Shown here: positions 37,399-46,385 of the stretch, piece by piece | Position numbering within the stretch: the first letter of the stretch is position 1 | How the letters are laid out: each line of letters begins with the position of its first letter | Origin: Alphaproteobacteria bacterium | GTDB lineage: Bacteria; Pseudomonadota; Alphaproteobacteria; Micavibrionales; Micavibrionaceae | Assembly: GCA_009995595.1 (NCBI GenBank) | Contig: JAACPE010000002.1 | Span: 124,001-188,000 of the forward strand | Direction: 5' to 3' | DNA length: 64,000 nucleotides | Program-made: the position numbers and the translations under genes | Notes under the pieces: model-generated | What the model was told of the DNA's origin: nothing | The model's database searches: none | Seen by the model: the letters and a program-made list of their open reading frames with translations, nothing else

Positions 37399-37716
37399 TT
37401 CTATACGCGCAGCCTTTTCATCATGACCGCTGGAACCGAGGCGAGATTGTAAGATGGTCATGATGTCGTCGGGTTTGAGGTTTTGGTCAGCCCAAAGGAT
37501 CATGAGGTGAAAGAGTAGGTCGGCGCTTTCTGCCGCTAATTTTTCTTTATCGCCCTGCAGCGCCTCGATAGCAGTTTCAACGGCTTCCTCTCCAACTTTT
37601 TGTGCGATCTTGGCGGTGCCTTTGTTAAAAAGGGAGGCGACATAAGAGCTTTCAGGATCTGCGCCTTTGCGCTCTTGAATAATTTGAAATAACTCATCAA
37701 TAATGTGTTTAGGCAT
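37396..37716 (-). CDS. hisE: Phosphoribosyl-ATP pyrophosphatase
   Basis: Hydrolyses phosphoribosyl-ATP to phosphoribosyl-AMP, the second step of histidine synthesis. 106 residues with EEAVETAIEALQGDKEKLAAESADLLFHLMI, the helical metal-binding region of the MazG-like fold (key residues: Glu pairs at EEAVE and ESAD). It follows hisF directly; stop and start codons abut. HisI is not in the window. Confidence 0.95.
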   Translation of the reverse strand: MPKHIIDELFQIIQERKGADPESSYVASLFNKGTAKIAQKVGEEAVETAIEALQGDKEKLAAESADLLFHLMILWADQNLKPDDIMTILQSRLGSSGHDEKAARIE

Positions 37717-38481
37717 TTATATGTTCCTCATGGTTATGCCAGCGCCGTGCATGGCGGCTTTTGCCTCTTTAATCGTATACTCGCCAAAATGAAAGATAGA
37801 GGCGGCAAGAACGGCGGAGGCTTTGCCTATTTTCACGCCTTCCACCAAGTGATCAAGCGTTCCAACCCCGCCTGACGCAATAACAGGGACAGGAACGCTC
37901 TCGGATATTCTCCGTGTCAGGTCAAGATCAAAGCCTGATTTACTGCCATCTCGATCCATAGACGTGATGAGAAGTTCTCCTGCGCCGTATTCGGCCATTT
38001 GCATGGCCCATTTGACGGCGTCTATCCCAGTAGGATGACGCCCGCCATGGGTAAAGATTTCCCATTTATTTGTGGCGGTTTTTTTGGCGTCAATAGCGAC
38101 AACGATGCATTGATTGCCACATTTTTGTGATGCTTCACGAACAAATTCAGGATTTTTTACCGCCGCCGAATTAATCGCAATTTTATCAGCGCCTGCCTCA
38201 AGGAGGTTGCGAATATCTTGTAGCTCTCGAACACCGCCGCCAACAGTAAGAGGCATAAAAACGGCGTCTGCCGTGCGCGAAACCACGTCCAAAATTGTAT
38301 TGCGGTTATCGGAGGTTGCGGTGATATCCAAAAAACAAAGCTCATCTGCGCCCTGGTCATTATATACTTTTGCCTGTTCTACAGGGTCGCCGGCATCAAC
38401 CAGATCAACAAAGTTAACGCCTTTAACAACGCGTCCTTCATGAACATCAAGGCAGGGAATGATGCGTGAACATAATGCCAT
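37717..38481 (-). CDS. hisF: Imidazole glycerol phosphate synthase, cyclase subunit
   Basis: TIM-barrel cyclase producing IGP and AICAR using ammonia from HisH. 254 residues. Catalytic Asp residues lie in [14 protein letters not shown] (near residue 11) and IVVAIDAKK (near residue 130). [18 protein letters not shown] and [12 protein letters not shown] are the phosphate-binding motifs. Transcribed with hisA and hisE. Confidence 0.97.
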   Translation of the reverse strand: MALCSRIIPCLDVHEGRVVKGVNFVDLVDAGDPVEQAKVYNDQGADELCFLDITATSDNRNTILDVVSRTADAVFMPLTVGGGVRELQDIRNLLEAGADKIAINSAAVKNPEFVREASQKCGNQCIVVAIDAKKTATNKWEIFTHGGRHPTGIDAVKWAMQMAEYGAGELLITSMDRDGSKSGFDLDLTRRISESVPVPVIASGGVGTLDHLVEGVKIGKASAVLAASIFHFGEYTIKEAKAAMHGAGITMRNI

Positions 38482-38482
38482 G

Positions 38483-39211
38483 CTATGCGGCCAACCTTAG
38501 GGCTTCAAGCGGATTAATGCGTCCATCATACAGCGCTTTGCCGATAATCATGCCTTCGATACCTACTTTGTCTGCAGCTTTGACGGCTTCTACATCTTTG
38601 AGAGAGCCTACGCCGCCAGAGGCGATGACAGGAATAGAGATGCTTTCGGCGAGTTTAATAGTGTTTTCCATGTTGAGGCCCTCTCCCGTGCCATCACGAT
38701 TGATGTCAGTATAGATTACAGCGGCAAGGCCATCGTCTTCAAATTCTTGGATGAGGTCGATCACAGAGCGTCCTGATTTTTCAACCCAGCCTTCGGTCGC
38801 AATATCATCACCGTACGCATCCGCGCCAATCGCAATTTGACCGGGAAAGTTTAGGCAGGCCTCTTTGACAAGTGCAGGATTTTTGACCGCAACGGTGCCA
38901 AGGATGACACGGGATACGCCCGCGTATAGCCATGTTTCAATTTGCTTAAGGTCGCGGATACCCCCGCCCAGTTGCAGGGGCAGATCAACCGCATCAATGA
39001 TCGACTGAACGGCGTTTGCATTGACAGGTTTACCTTCAATCGCGCCGTTCAGATCAACGATGTGAATCCAAGAAAACCCGCTTTGCGCCCATACCATGGC
39101 TTGCGCGGCGGGATTGTTATTATAAATAGTTTCAGATGCCATATCGCCCTTATGCAGGCGTACACATTTTCCGTCTTTTAAATCAATAGCAGGGTAGATA
39201 ATCATCTTCAT
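38483..39211 (-). CDS. hisA: ProFAR isomerase
   Basis: TIM-barrel isomerase (1-(5-phosphoribosyl)-5-[(5-phosphoribosylamino)methylideneamino]imidazole-4-carboxamide isomerase). 242 residues; catalytic Asp in [13 protein letters not shown] and [12 protein letters not shown], phosphate sites LQLGGGIRD and [11 protein letters not shown]. The start could be the first Met (39211) or the second at 39205. It heads hisA-hisF-hisE and is divergent from the HIT gene. Confidence 0.97.
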   Translation of the reverse strand: MKMIIYPAIDLKDGKCVRLHKGDMASETIYNNNPAAQAMVWAQSGFSWIHIVDLNGAIEGKPVNANAVQSIIDAVDLPLQLGGGIRDLKQIETWLYAGVSRVILGTVAVKNPALVKEACLNFPGQIAIGADAYGDDIATEGWVEKSGRSVIDLIQEFEDDGLAAVIYTDINRDGTGEGLNMENTIKLAESISIPVIASGGVGSLKDVEAVKAADKVGIEGMIIGKALYDGRINPLEALRLAA

Positions 39212-39254
39212 TTATGTATATATTTTAGCGAAACTTGTAAAGTGAGAGAGCGCC

Positions 39255-39611
39255 ATGACATACGACCCCAATAATATTTTTGCGAAAATACTCAAAGGGG
39301 ATATTCCCTGTAATAAAGCCTATGAGGATGAACATGTGTTTGCGTTCCATGACATAGCCCCCCAAGCACCTGTTCATGTGCTTGTGATACCAAAAGGGCA
39401 GTATGTTGATCTGAGTGATTTTTCTAAAAACGCGAGTGAGCAAGAGATTATGGCCTTTCACCGTGCCGTTGCGCATCTAACCACTGAGCTTGGATTAAAC
39501 AACAATGGGTATCGCGCTATTGCAAATTCAGGATCAAATGGCGGACAAGAAGTACCTCATTACCATTTGCACCTGTTAGGCGGCAGACCTATGGGCGTGA
39601 TGGTATCATAG
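39255..39611 (+). CDS. HIT family protein (HINT type)
   Basis: A 118-residue histidine-triad nucleotide-binding protein, probably a purine nucleoside phosphoramidase or AMP-lysine hydrolase. IFAKILKGDIPCNKAYED at the N-terminus and HYHLHLLGG (the HxHxH triad) are diagnostic. GQEVPHYHLHL is complete. Its last 23 bases overlap the convergent RAP-domain gene. Confidence 0.95.
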   Translation: MTYDPNNIFAKILKGDIPCNKAYEDEHVFAFHDIAPQAPVHVLVIPKGQYVDLSDFSKNASEQEIMAFHRAVAHLTTELGLNNNGYRAIANSGSNGGQEVPHYHLHLLGGRPMGVMVS

Positions 39612-40806
39612 GGACGATACCAACTTCTGTCCCTAAAATAACAGCGCGAGAAACTGTCTGCACTGTGTTTGCGGCTTTTTGCATAAAAGATCGCGCTATT
39701 AATAGACAGCATTCCTCGCCAAAGCGCTGGTTCCCTACCTGACGTCCTGATAGGGCATAGGAGATTGGTTCGGGTATACGCAAAAAAGGCGTTTTTGTCT
39801 CTCTGGCTAAAAGCGCACTACGAAAAAGATCTGATCCTTTATAAGCAGGATTCATGGTGGCGGCAGGCACGTGACCTGCGGTTTTTATATGGTGGGTAGG
39901 CCCGTCGATTTCAATATGCACAGGGCGTTTATTAAAATATGCGGTGAAATCCACTGCTTGTGGGAAAGAGGGTAACGGGGCTTCGCGTTTTTCCGTTTTA
40001 ATACCCGCCCTTTCAAATAATTTTCTGATATCTTCTTCGAGTTGGGACGTTCTAGGAGAGTGATGAGGATTTTGGAAAGTTTCATCCCAGCTAAACCATT
40101 TTCCAACATCATATCGCATTTTATCAACATTAGTCCCCCTAGATTGAGGCGCCAATTGAGGTCTTATAAGGGCAGCAATTTCACTATATTCAGTTTTAGG
40201 AAAAATGCTGTCTTGTATGGCAATCGCCCATACAAAATCAGTTTTATTGCGCCCATGGAGAAAGTTTCCGCACTCTCTTAATCGAACAATTAATTGACTA
40301 GCCAAAGAGCGGGGAAGTTGAACCCCTAAATAGGCTGCGGCTGAATAATGTACGCCAAAATCAATAGGTCTAAAAACGCCGGTTCTTTCTTGAATTTGCG
40401 CAAACCATTTTTTATGAAATTCCTGACTAGGTTTGATGCCTAAGTTATAGAACCCACGTATGGCATGACTTAGGTCTACAGGGTCAAATTCTGACATTTT
40501 ACCGAGGGCTTGTTTTTCCCATCTGTGAAGATTTCCAAGAACAATTTTCCTAAGCTCTTTGGCCCTTTGATTACCAAAATCATTACCCTGACTTTCATAA
40601 TCGCGAACTATTTGCCCGGAACGATCAATAATTATAGAGAGTTGTTTTGGATTAAGTTTGAATCGATCTAGAGATTCCCATTGTTTTTGAAAAAAATCTG
40701 GGCCGTTATTGTAGTTATTTATATTAAGAAAATAGGCAATTAGGTTATCAAGATCAGCCTCAGTGCGGGCCAATTTGCTGAGAGGGCCTCCTTTTAGAGC
40801 GGACAT
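39589..40806 (-). CDS. RAP-domain protein with OPR/FASTK-like helical repeats
   Basis: A 405-residue soluble protein. Residues about 285-350 resemble the RAP domain: VDFTAYF, then PVHIEIDGPTHH, a spacer with TAGH, and LARETKTPFLRIPEPISY, matching the fold proposed to be PD-(D/E)XK nuclease-like (D286 and E299/D301 in suitable positions). Residues about 106-140 and 145-178 read as ~38-residue helical repeats (FDPVDLSHAIRGFYNLGIKP; RPIDFGVHYSAAAYLGVQLP) like octotricopeptide or FASTK repeats, which bind RNA in organelles. A post-transcriptional RNA role is inferred. No signal peptide. Bacterial examples are uncommon, mostly in host-associated lineages. Confidence 0.72.
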   Translation of the reverse strand: MSALKGGPLSKLARTEADLDNLIAYFLNINNYNNGPDFFQKQWESLDRFKLNPKQLSIIIDRSGQIVRDYESQGNDFGNQRAKELRKIVLGNLHRWEKQALGKMSEFDPVDLSHAIRGFYNLGIKPSQEFHKKWFAQIQERTGVFRPIDFGVHYSAAAYLGVQLPRSLASQLIVRLRECGNFLHGRNKTDFVWAIAIQDSIFPKTEYSEIAALIRPQLAPQSRGTNVDKMRYDVGKWFSWDETFQNPHHSPRTSQLEEDIRKLFERAGIKTEKREAPLPSFPQAVDFTAYFNKRPVHIEIDGPTHHIKTAGHVPAATMNPAYKGSDLFRSALLARETKTPFLRIPEPISYALSGRQVGNQRFGEECCLLIARSFMQKAANTVQTVSRAVILGTEVGIVPMIPSRP

Positions 40807-40877
40807 AGCAATACTTTCTATAAATTATAGAAAGTAAGTTAGGTATAAAATTTGTTCTTGTCGAGGATTATTGTAAC

Positions 40878-41528
40878 TTAATGCCGCAAATGGATGGGGA
40901 AAAGAATGATATTGTCTGTTTGCACCTGTGCCTGCTGCTGGCTCGCTATTGAAATAATAGCGTCTTGGGTCATCTCTGGCTCTTTATCGTAGATAAAGAA
41001 ATCTTCAGCGCTTTCTTTATCAATGCGGCCTGCCTCTTCCAAAATATAATTTGCAATTTCCATGTGCGCGCGAGCTTGAATCGATAGAAGATTAGATAAA
41101 ACCACAATAGGGGCAAGCTCATCTTCATGTTCTGCGCTAAGGGCGTCTAATAAATCTGCAAGCGCCTCTAAATCTTCGGGTACTGTCATCAAGACATCAA
41201 GAAAATCGGCTTCTGGTAATGACCCACGTTTTAGGTCACGAATAAAATTGGGACCATAATCGGCAACAATTTGGACGCATTCTGCGTAAAGTCCGCCCGC
41301 TATGGGGTGAACTGTTTTTGACTGTTCTGCAATATGCTGCGCCGATAGGGCAATTGCGAGAAGCGCCGAGTCGGGGTCAATCTCGCTCAAGGCTTCATGC
41401 AGGCCATATTGCATATCAGGCTCTACTTCCAAGCCATAATTCAAAATATCATTGACCGCAATCGGCACAATAAGTTTGGCATGTAAAAGCTCTATTTGCT
41501 GCGCTGTTAATGACGTGTTCATCCCCAA
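40878..41528 (-). CDS. Helical hypothetical protein
   Basis: A 216-residue acidic, almost entirely helical protein rich in Ala, Leu, Glu and Asp. No signal peptide or membrane helix. Blocks such as DPDSALLAIALSAQHIAEQ and EDLEALADLLDALSAEHEDELAPIVVLSNLLSIQARAHMEIANYI suggest a helical-bundle or repeat fold. The start could be Met1 or Met3 (MNTSLTAQQIELL). No family recognised. It follows the RAP gene upstream by 71 bases on the same strand and is divergent from comM. Confidence 0.6.
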   Translation of the reverse strand: MGMNTSLTAQQIELLHAKLIVPIAVNDILNYGLEVEPDMQYGLHEALSEIDPDSALLAIALSAQHIAEQSKTVHPIAGGLYAECVQIVADYGPNFIRDLKRGSLPEADFLDVLMTVPEDLEALADLLDALSAEHEDELAPIVVLSNLLSIQARAHMEIANYILEEAGRIDKESAEDFFIYDKEPEMTQDAIISIASQQQAQVQTDNIILFPIHLRH

Positions 41529-41752
41529 ATACCCTTTTTAAGTGTCCCCTAAAACCTTATGGTTTTGTTTTTATGAAGGCCGTTTGTCCTTTATATTGGA
41601 TGATAATAATGGATAATGGTGAATAATCGTTTAAGAACAGGTGAATCAATCCTTAACGAACGTATTTTTTTTTAGGGTGTATCAAAAGCAGTATTGTTTC
41701 TGTTTTGTTCTTATGTCATAAGGAAAGAGAAGATTGCTAAAGGACATAGGAC

Positions 41753-43273
41753 ATGGTCGCGCGGATTAATACGGTCGCCTTTCAAGGGGTTGAAATACAG
41801 CCCGTAGATGTACAGGTTCAAATTTCTAACGGCCTGCCCTGTTTTACAATCGTGGGGCTGCCTGATAAGGCTGTAGCAGAGAGTAAAGAGCGCGTTAGAT
41901 CGGCGCTTCATGCCCTAGGAATAGCGCTCCCTGCCAAACGATTGACAGTGAATTTAGCGCCAGCGGATGTTCATAAAGAAGGCTCACATTTTGATCTGCC
42001 TATCGCGCTTGGTCTTTTGGCGGCGATGGAGATTATTCCGAAAGTTGAAATGGAAGAATTTGTTGTCCTTGGTGAGCTTGCGCTTGATGGCGGTATACGA
42101 AAAGTTGCAGGCGTGCTCCCCGCCGCTATGCATGCTTCAAGCAATGATAATGCTCTTATATGTCCCGCAGATTGCGGCGGCGAGGCGGCGTGGGCAGGGG
42201 ATTTAAATATCCTCGCCCCACAAAATTTATTGCAAATTATAAATCATATGAAGGGTACTCAGGTGCTATCGCGACCTGAAGGGAAGCTTGCTGATGATGC
42301 ATCTGCTCGCCATTTTCCAAATTTATCAGAGGTTAAGGGCCAAGAAACAGCAAAGCGCGCTCTGGAAGTTGCTGCTGCTGGTGGGCATAATTTATTAATG
42401 ATTGGGCCACCAGGAGCGGGCAAGTCTATGCTTGCCTCTTGTATGCCTAGCATTTTACCGCCTTTATCACCCCGCGAAGCGTTAGAGGTATCAATGATCC
42501 ACTCAATCGCGGGAAATCTGCCAGAGGGGGGATTAATGCAGACGCGCCCATTTCGTGACCCGCATCATTCCGCCTCACTGCCTGCGCTTATTGGCGGCGG
42601 CCAAAAGGCAAAACCGGGTGAGGTGTCATTGGCCCATCGTGGAGTTTTGTTTTTGGATGAGCTGCCAGAGTTTTCGCGCGGGTCATTAGAGGCGCTACGC
42701 CAGCCGCTTGAGACGGGTAAGGCTGTCGTCGCCCGGGTCAATCACCATGCAACATATCCTGCCGATTTCCAGCTGATCGCTGCAATGAACCCTTGTCGGT
42801 GCGGGTATTTGGGTGATGTGACACAAGAATGTACAAAGGCTCCTCGCTGTGGCTCTGATTATCAAAATAAACTGTCTGGGCCTTTATTGGACCGCATTGA
42901 CATTCAAATTGAAATGCCCGCCGTCAATATTGCTGATTTATCTGTATCAAGTGGTGAGAGCTCGGCACAGGTCGCGGCGCGTGTCATACAGGCACGCACT
43001 ATTCAATTGGCGCGTTTTAAGGCGTGCGATGAGGAGAATATAACGGTGAATGCCGGGGCAAATGGCGATATCTTAGAGAAAACAATGCACATGAAACCAA
43101 GTGCAAAAGATCTCTTAACGCAATATGCAGAGCGTTTAAAAATATCAGCGCGTAGTTATTATCGCTTAATTCGCGTGGCACGCACTATCGCAGACTTGGA
43201 CAATGCCGCTTTTAACATTCAAGATCATCATATTGCCGAAGCGCTCAGTTATAAGAAAATAAGGCACATATAA
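41753..43273 (+). CDS. comM: ComM/YifB family Mg-chelatase-like AAA+ ATPase
   Basis: A 506-residue member of the YifB/ComM family; ComM is a helicase that promotes branch migration in natural transformation in other Proteobacteria. An N-terminal Lon-like (ChlI) domain precedes the AAA+ domain with MIGPPGAGKSMLASCMP (Walker A), LFLDELPEFSRG (Walker B) and a C-terminal domain ending YRLIRVARTIADL. Cys residues in PCRCGYLGD and APRCG are typical. Whether this organism is competent cannot be told here. Confidence 0.95.
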   Translation: MVARINTVAFQGVEIQPVDVQVQISNGLPCFTIVGLPDKAVAESKERVRSALHALGIALPAKRLTVNLAPADVHKEGSHFDLPIALGLLAAMEIIPKVEMEEFVVLGELALDGGIRKVAGVLPAAMHASSNDNALICPADCGGEAAWAGDLNILAPQNLLQIINHMKGTQVLSRPEGKLADDASARHFPNLSEVKGQETAKRALEVAAAGGHNLLMIGPPGAGKSMLASCMPSILPPLSPREALEVSMIHSIAGNLPEGGLMQTRPFRDPHHSASLPALIGGGQKAKPGEVSLAHRGVLFLDELPEFSRGSLEALRQPLETGKAVVARVNHHATYPADFQLIAAMNPCRCGYLGDVTQECTKAPRCGSDYQNKLSGPLLDRIDIQIEMPAVNIADLSVSSGESSAQVAARVIQARTIQLARFKACDEENITVNAGANGDILEKTMHMKPSAKDLLTQYAERLKISARSYYRLIRVARTIADLDNAAFNIQDHHIAEALSYKKIRHI

Positions 43274-43473
43274 TTAATGTTGTTGTTTATCAAGGCGTTA
43301 ACAATCATCCCCTTTGTGATAGCTGTTGAAAGACGTGTAAATTTGTGTCGTGTCATCCAAATAGAGTACACTTAAGTGTAGAGAGATATTTTGAGTCACA
43401 ATACTAAAACGCTCTTAACGAAGTATTAGGGAAATATCTATAGTATAGGGAAAGAATTTAAGGGGTTTATGTT

Positions 43474-44283
43474 TTGGCAATTGATAGCGTAACAGAAGAC
43501 AGTCATATCGCACAGGTGGATCGCACGATTGCTCTTGCGTCACAAGAGCAAATAGTATCGACCGTTGAAATTGGTATGGTTGCCCAAGCCGAGCGCCAGC
43601 AAGCGGGCGCGCAAGCCGAAGAACACAAAGCGGCAACCGCGGATTCAGGCGCGTCATCAGGATCCAGTATTCTTCCAAGTTCACCATCCCCAGCAGAAGG
43701 TAGCGCAGAAGGCCGTGTATACGGTGAAATGTTGTGGGAAAAATCAGGAATCCATGCGGCGGCAAAGATTGTGAAAACGGGGATTGATATTGTCCAAGAT
43801 CGTGGCACAGGATTTGATGCAGGCCGTATTGAAAAATTAAGCGGCGGGACAATTAACGCAAATAATGTACGATCCATTGATCATTATGCCAAAGAGATGT
43901 CAGGTATGGGTCTTGGAAATGCCAAGCGCGATTCTTTTAAAGCGGCTGGTGATAACGGCGCGGGTGTTGCAGAGCGCGCGCGCATTCAAGGTGAATTCAC
44001 ATCAAAGAGTAAAGTTTCAGGCATGGCAGTAAAGCCCGATGCCATTAATGTCCAACTTGTAAAAACGCTTGTGCAATCTAAGAAACTGGCCTCAGAGCAA
44101 GAATTGGCGCAAGGTTTGAAAGTCAAACCGCAAGTTGAAGCCAATATGGCGCAAGCCAGAGCAATGGGTATGAACCCAACAGGCCCTAAATCGCCAAGCT
44201 TAACGCATGATTTGGCAAGTGGGCCGAAATTTAAAGCACCCGTAGAAGAAGGCACAAGAGATACCTCGTCATCGTGGGCGTAA
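43474..44283 (+). CDS. Hypothetical protein, Ala/Ser/Gly-rich
   Basis: A 269-residue protein starting at TTG 43474, with AGGGG nine bases upstream. Residues about 45-75 are low-complexity (Ala, Ser, Pro, Gly), followed by a conserved-looking core VYGEMLWEKSGIHAAAKIVKTGIDIVQDRG and then helical segments to the end. No signal peptide. A TTAA-N7-TTAG sequence lies at 43415-43429, one base from a CtrA box. The gene at 44331 follows at short distance and is similar in composition. Function unknown. Confidence 0.55.
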   Translation: MAIDSVTEDSHIAQVDRTIALASQEQIVSTVEIGMVAQAERQQAGAQAEEHKAATADSGASSGSSILPSSPSPAEGSAEGRVYGEMLWEKSGIHAAAKIVKTGIDIVQDRGTGFDAGRIEKLSGGTINANNVRSIDHYAKEMSGMGLGNAKRDSFKAAGDNGAGVAERARIQGEFTSKSKVSGMAVKPDAINVQLVKTLVQSKKLASEQELAQGLKVKPQVEANMAQARAMGMNPTGPKSPSLTHDLASGPKFKAPVEEGTRDTSSSWA

Positions 44284-44330
44284 CCACGGACGTGAAAAAA
44301 AGGTGATCCTGAAAAGGATAGAATGAAAAA

Positions 44331-44777
44331 ATGGCATTAGACCAGTTTGCAGTATCAGCACCCGATCCATTGGCAGAAACGTATTCGTTCTCTGCTCAAG
44401 TGCCTTCTAATGGTATTCAGATTGTGAATGAGCGGGGTCAGTTTGAGAATACTGTGGGTGTGTCCCAAGGATACGCCATGAATGCTTTTGGTGGGGGTTT
44501 ATCAAACGATAAGCCACAACAGAGTATGCAAGTACAAATAAATCCTGATTTATTGGCAAGAATAGATATGGCAAGCATGTTACCTCAGTCTGCCCCGAGC
44601 TTTGGCGGCGGCATAATAGGGGATATCATGGGTGCAGCAAAAGGTTTAGGCGATGACATCTCAGCAGCGGCTGAGGCAATTAATCCTGCCCAACAAGTTC
44701 AACCAGCGCCTGTAACGGCGATTGAACATACAGTGCAGCACACATGGGCGGCCCCAGCCTTCGGTCGCACGATGTAA
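44331..44777 (+). CDS. Hypothetical protein, Ala/Gln/Gly-rich
   Basis: A 148-residue protein with no recognisable domain. Mid-section AMNAFGGGLSND and FGGGIIGDIMGAAKGLGDDISAAAEAI contains Gly-rich and small-residue helices. No signal peptide. It lies 47 bases after the preceding hypothetical, with AAAGGATAG before the ATG, suggesting an operon of two. It ends one base before the convergent membrane-protein gene. Confidence 0.5.
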   Translation: MALDQFAVSAPDPLAETYSFSAQVPSNGIQIVNERGQFENTVGVSQGYAMNAFGGGLSNDKPQQSMQVQINPDLLARIDMASMLPQSAPSFGGGIIGDIMGAAKGLGDDISAAAEAINPAQQVQPAPVTAIEHTVQHTWAAPAFGRTM

Positions 44778-45356
44778 TTAATCTATATTTTTAAAAATAT
44801 CATAAAATCGTGAGGCAATCGTGACCCAGCAGGCGATCCCAAAAAGCGTGGCAATGGCTGAAAAGGCCTCGGTAGACACAAGCCCTATCAATATCATAAA
44901 AAGTATAATCTCATACTCACCGATTAAATGAGAGGGATGATAGAAAGCACGCCCTTTGCTAAAATCCGTATGAGTCATTCTTATTGAATTTATGCCCCAC
45001 GCACTGGCAAACAGTCCAACATAAGTGAGAAGGATGAAGCTGCCGGCTGTTTCTTGTCCGATACTCATCATAAAAATAAACGCGGCCATGACGGTTTGGC
45101 GCATTATCATGTGCGGAATATTGACGGGCGCTGATTCGATATCATTCGCCCCCGCTGCAAAAGAGGCCGTAAAGGTAACCAGAATAAGAAAAACTGCGAT
45201 AATTGGAGGCATAAATCCAATAAAAACCACGCCTATGAGCCCCATAATCATACAGCCTAGCCAGATCACGGCAGGCGCTGCATCAAATAGGCTTATTTTC
45301 AGGCGAAGGCTTAAAAAAATAGAATTAAGGGTTGGGCCAAATAAAGAGTGGATCAT
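44778..45356 (-). CDS. Membrane protein, CDP-alcohol transferase-like
   Basis: A 192-residue integral membrane protein with about six hydrophobic helices. The topology resembles CDP-alcohol phosphatidyltransferases, but the catalytic DGx2ARx8Gx3Dx3D motif is not visible, so a functional enzyme of that class is doubtful. No other family recognised. It is divergent from the LprI-like gene. Confidence 0.6.
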   Translation of the reverse strand: MIHSLFGPTLNSIFLSLRLKISLFDAAPAVIWLGCMIMGLIGVVFIGFMPPIIAVFLILVTFTASFAAGANDIESAPVNIPHMIMRQTVMAAFIFMMSIGQETAGSFILLTYVGLFASAWGINSIRMTHTDFSKGRAFYHPSHLIGEYEIILFMILIGLVSTEAFSAIATLFGIACWVTIASRFYDIFKNID

Positions 45357-45482
45357 GGGTGTAAATTTTCTGTTTGAATTCTTTTAATTCGTGAATTTCT
45401 ATGTGATTATACATGATCTATTGCGCTTGCGTAGATTTAATGGGGTCTTGCCCTTATTTCATTTATTATCTGGAAAGCTCAT

Positions 45483-46385
45483 ATGCTCAAAAATACAATA
45501 CGCCTTTGTTTTATAGGCTCCTTTTTTCTTACATTGCCTGTTTGGGCGCAAGGGCATGACTTTTACTGTGAAAAAGCTGAAAGCACGGCCGCCCTTCAAA
45601 AATGCCTGACACAGCATCTTAAAAGTGCGCAAGACAGGCTGAATAAGATTTATCAAGATTTGAGTGCAAAACAAGAGGGCGAAGATGCCAAAACGCTGGC
45701 GGCGCTTCAGCAGCAATGGCTAAATTATCGTGATGCAGAGTGCACTTGGGAAGCATCGCGCCCCAATACACCTGCCCTTAAGCGCACAAATGAGCTTTCT
45801 TGTATGGCGCGCGTGACGGATGACCGTGCTGATATTCTTTCAACAGTATTGATGGATGCAACAGAATTAACACAGGTAAGAGAGTATGGATCTTTTCCAC
45901 GCTGGATGAATGTGGCGGCAAAGGGGAAATCTTCCGTATTTTGGGATTATCGTAATAGAATGAGCGCCGATTTAAATTGTGACGGGGAGCAAGAAAAGCT
46001 GATGTGGGGTGTTTCTCTTGATCAAGTGCAGGCTCATGAGGGGGCCGATAGCAAGCTTTATAATACATCCGTTACTATTGCTATTGGTGATAATCCAGCA
46101 ACAGGAAAACCGTCTGTTCAATACATAACCCTTCCAGTTTTGGGCGCAGATGGAGTGGATAATTTATGTGACCATAACATAGCCCTTAAGGTCGTCGCGG
46201 CAGAAGAAAGCAAAGAAGCCATTAAAACTAAGCAAGATTCAGAAGAAAAGCCCGTATGCCAGACAATTTTACAGGTGAATGATAAGAAATGTAGCGCAAA
46301 ATCAATCCTTTGGACTGGTAAAACCTATGCGCTTGAGATAAAACAGGAAGAATATTCAGAATTAGAAAAAGAGAAAAATGAATAA
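45483..46385 (+). CDS. LprI N-terminal (DUF1311) domain protein, exported
   Basis: A 300-residue protein with a signal peptide ending VWAQG (about residue 22). Residues 25-115 match the DUF1311/lysozyme-inhibitor LprI pattern: FYCEKAESTAALQKCLTQHL, LNKIYQDLSAK, QQWLNYRDAECTWEA and ELSCMARVTDDRADIL, with conserved cysteines. The remainder (about 130-300) is an unassigned region with DLNCDGEQEKLMWG. A periplasmic inhibitor or envelope role is plausible. Its stop overlaps the next start by eight bases. Confidence 0.8.
   Translation: MLKNTIRLCFIGSFFLTLPVWAQGHDFYCEKAESTAALQKCLTQHLKSAQDRLNKIYQDLSAKQEGEDAKTLAALQQQWLNYRDAECTWEASRPNTPALKRTNELSCMARVTDDRADILSTVLMDATELTQVREYGSFPRWMNVAAKGKSSVFWDYRNRMSADLNCDGEQEKLMWGVSLDQVQAHEGADSKLYNTSVTIAIGDNPATGKPSVQYITLPVLGADGVDNLCDHNIALKVVAAEESKEAIKTKQDSEEKPVCQTILQVNDKKCSAKSILWTGKTYALEIKQEEYSELEKEKNE

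Noticed and set aside
44778-45356. CDP-alcohol phosphatidyltransferase
   Set aside because: Helical pattern is similar but the catalytic aspartate motif is not visible, so the enzyme name was not assigned.
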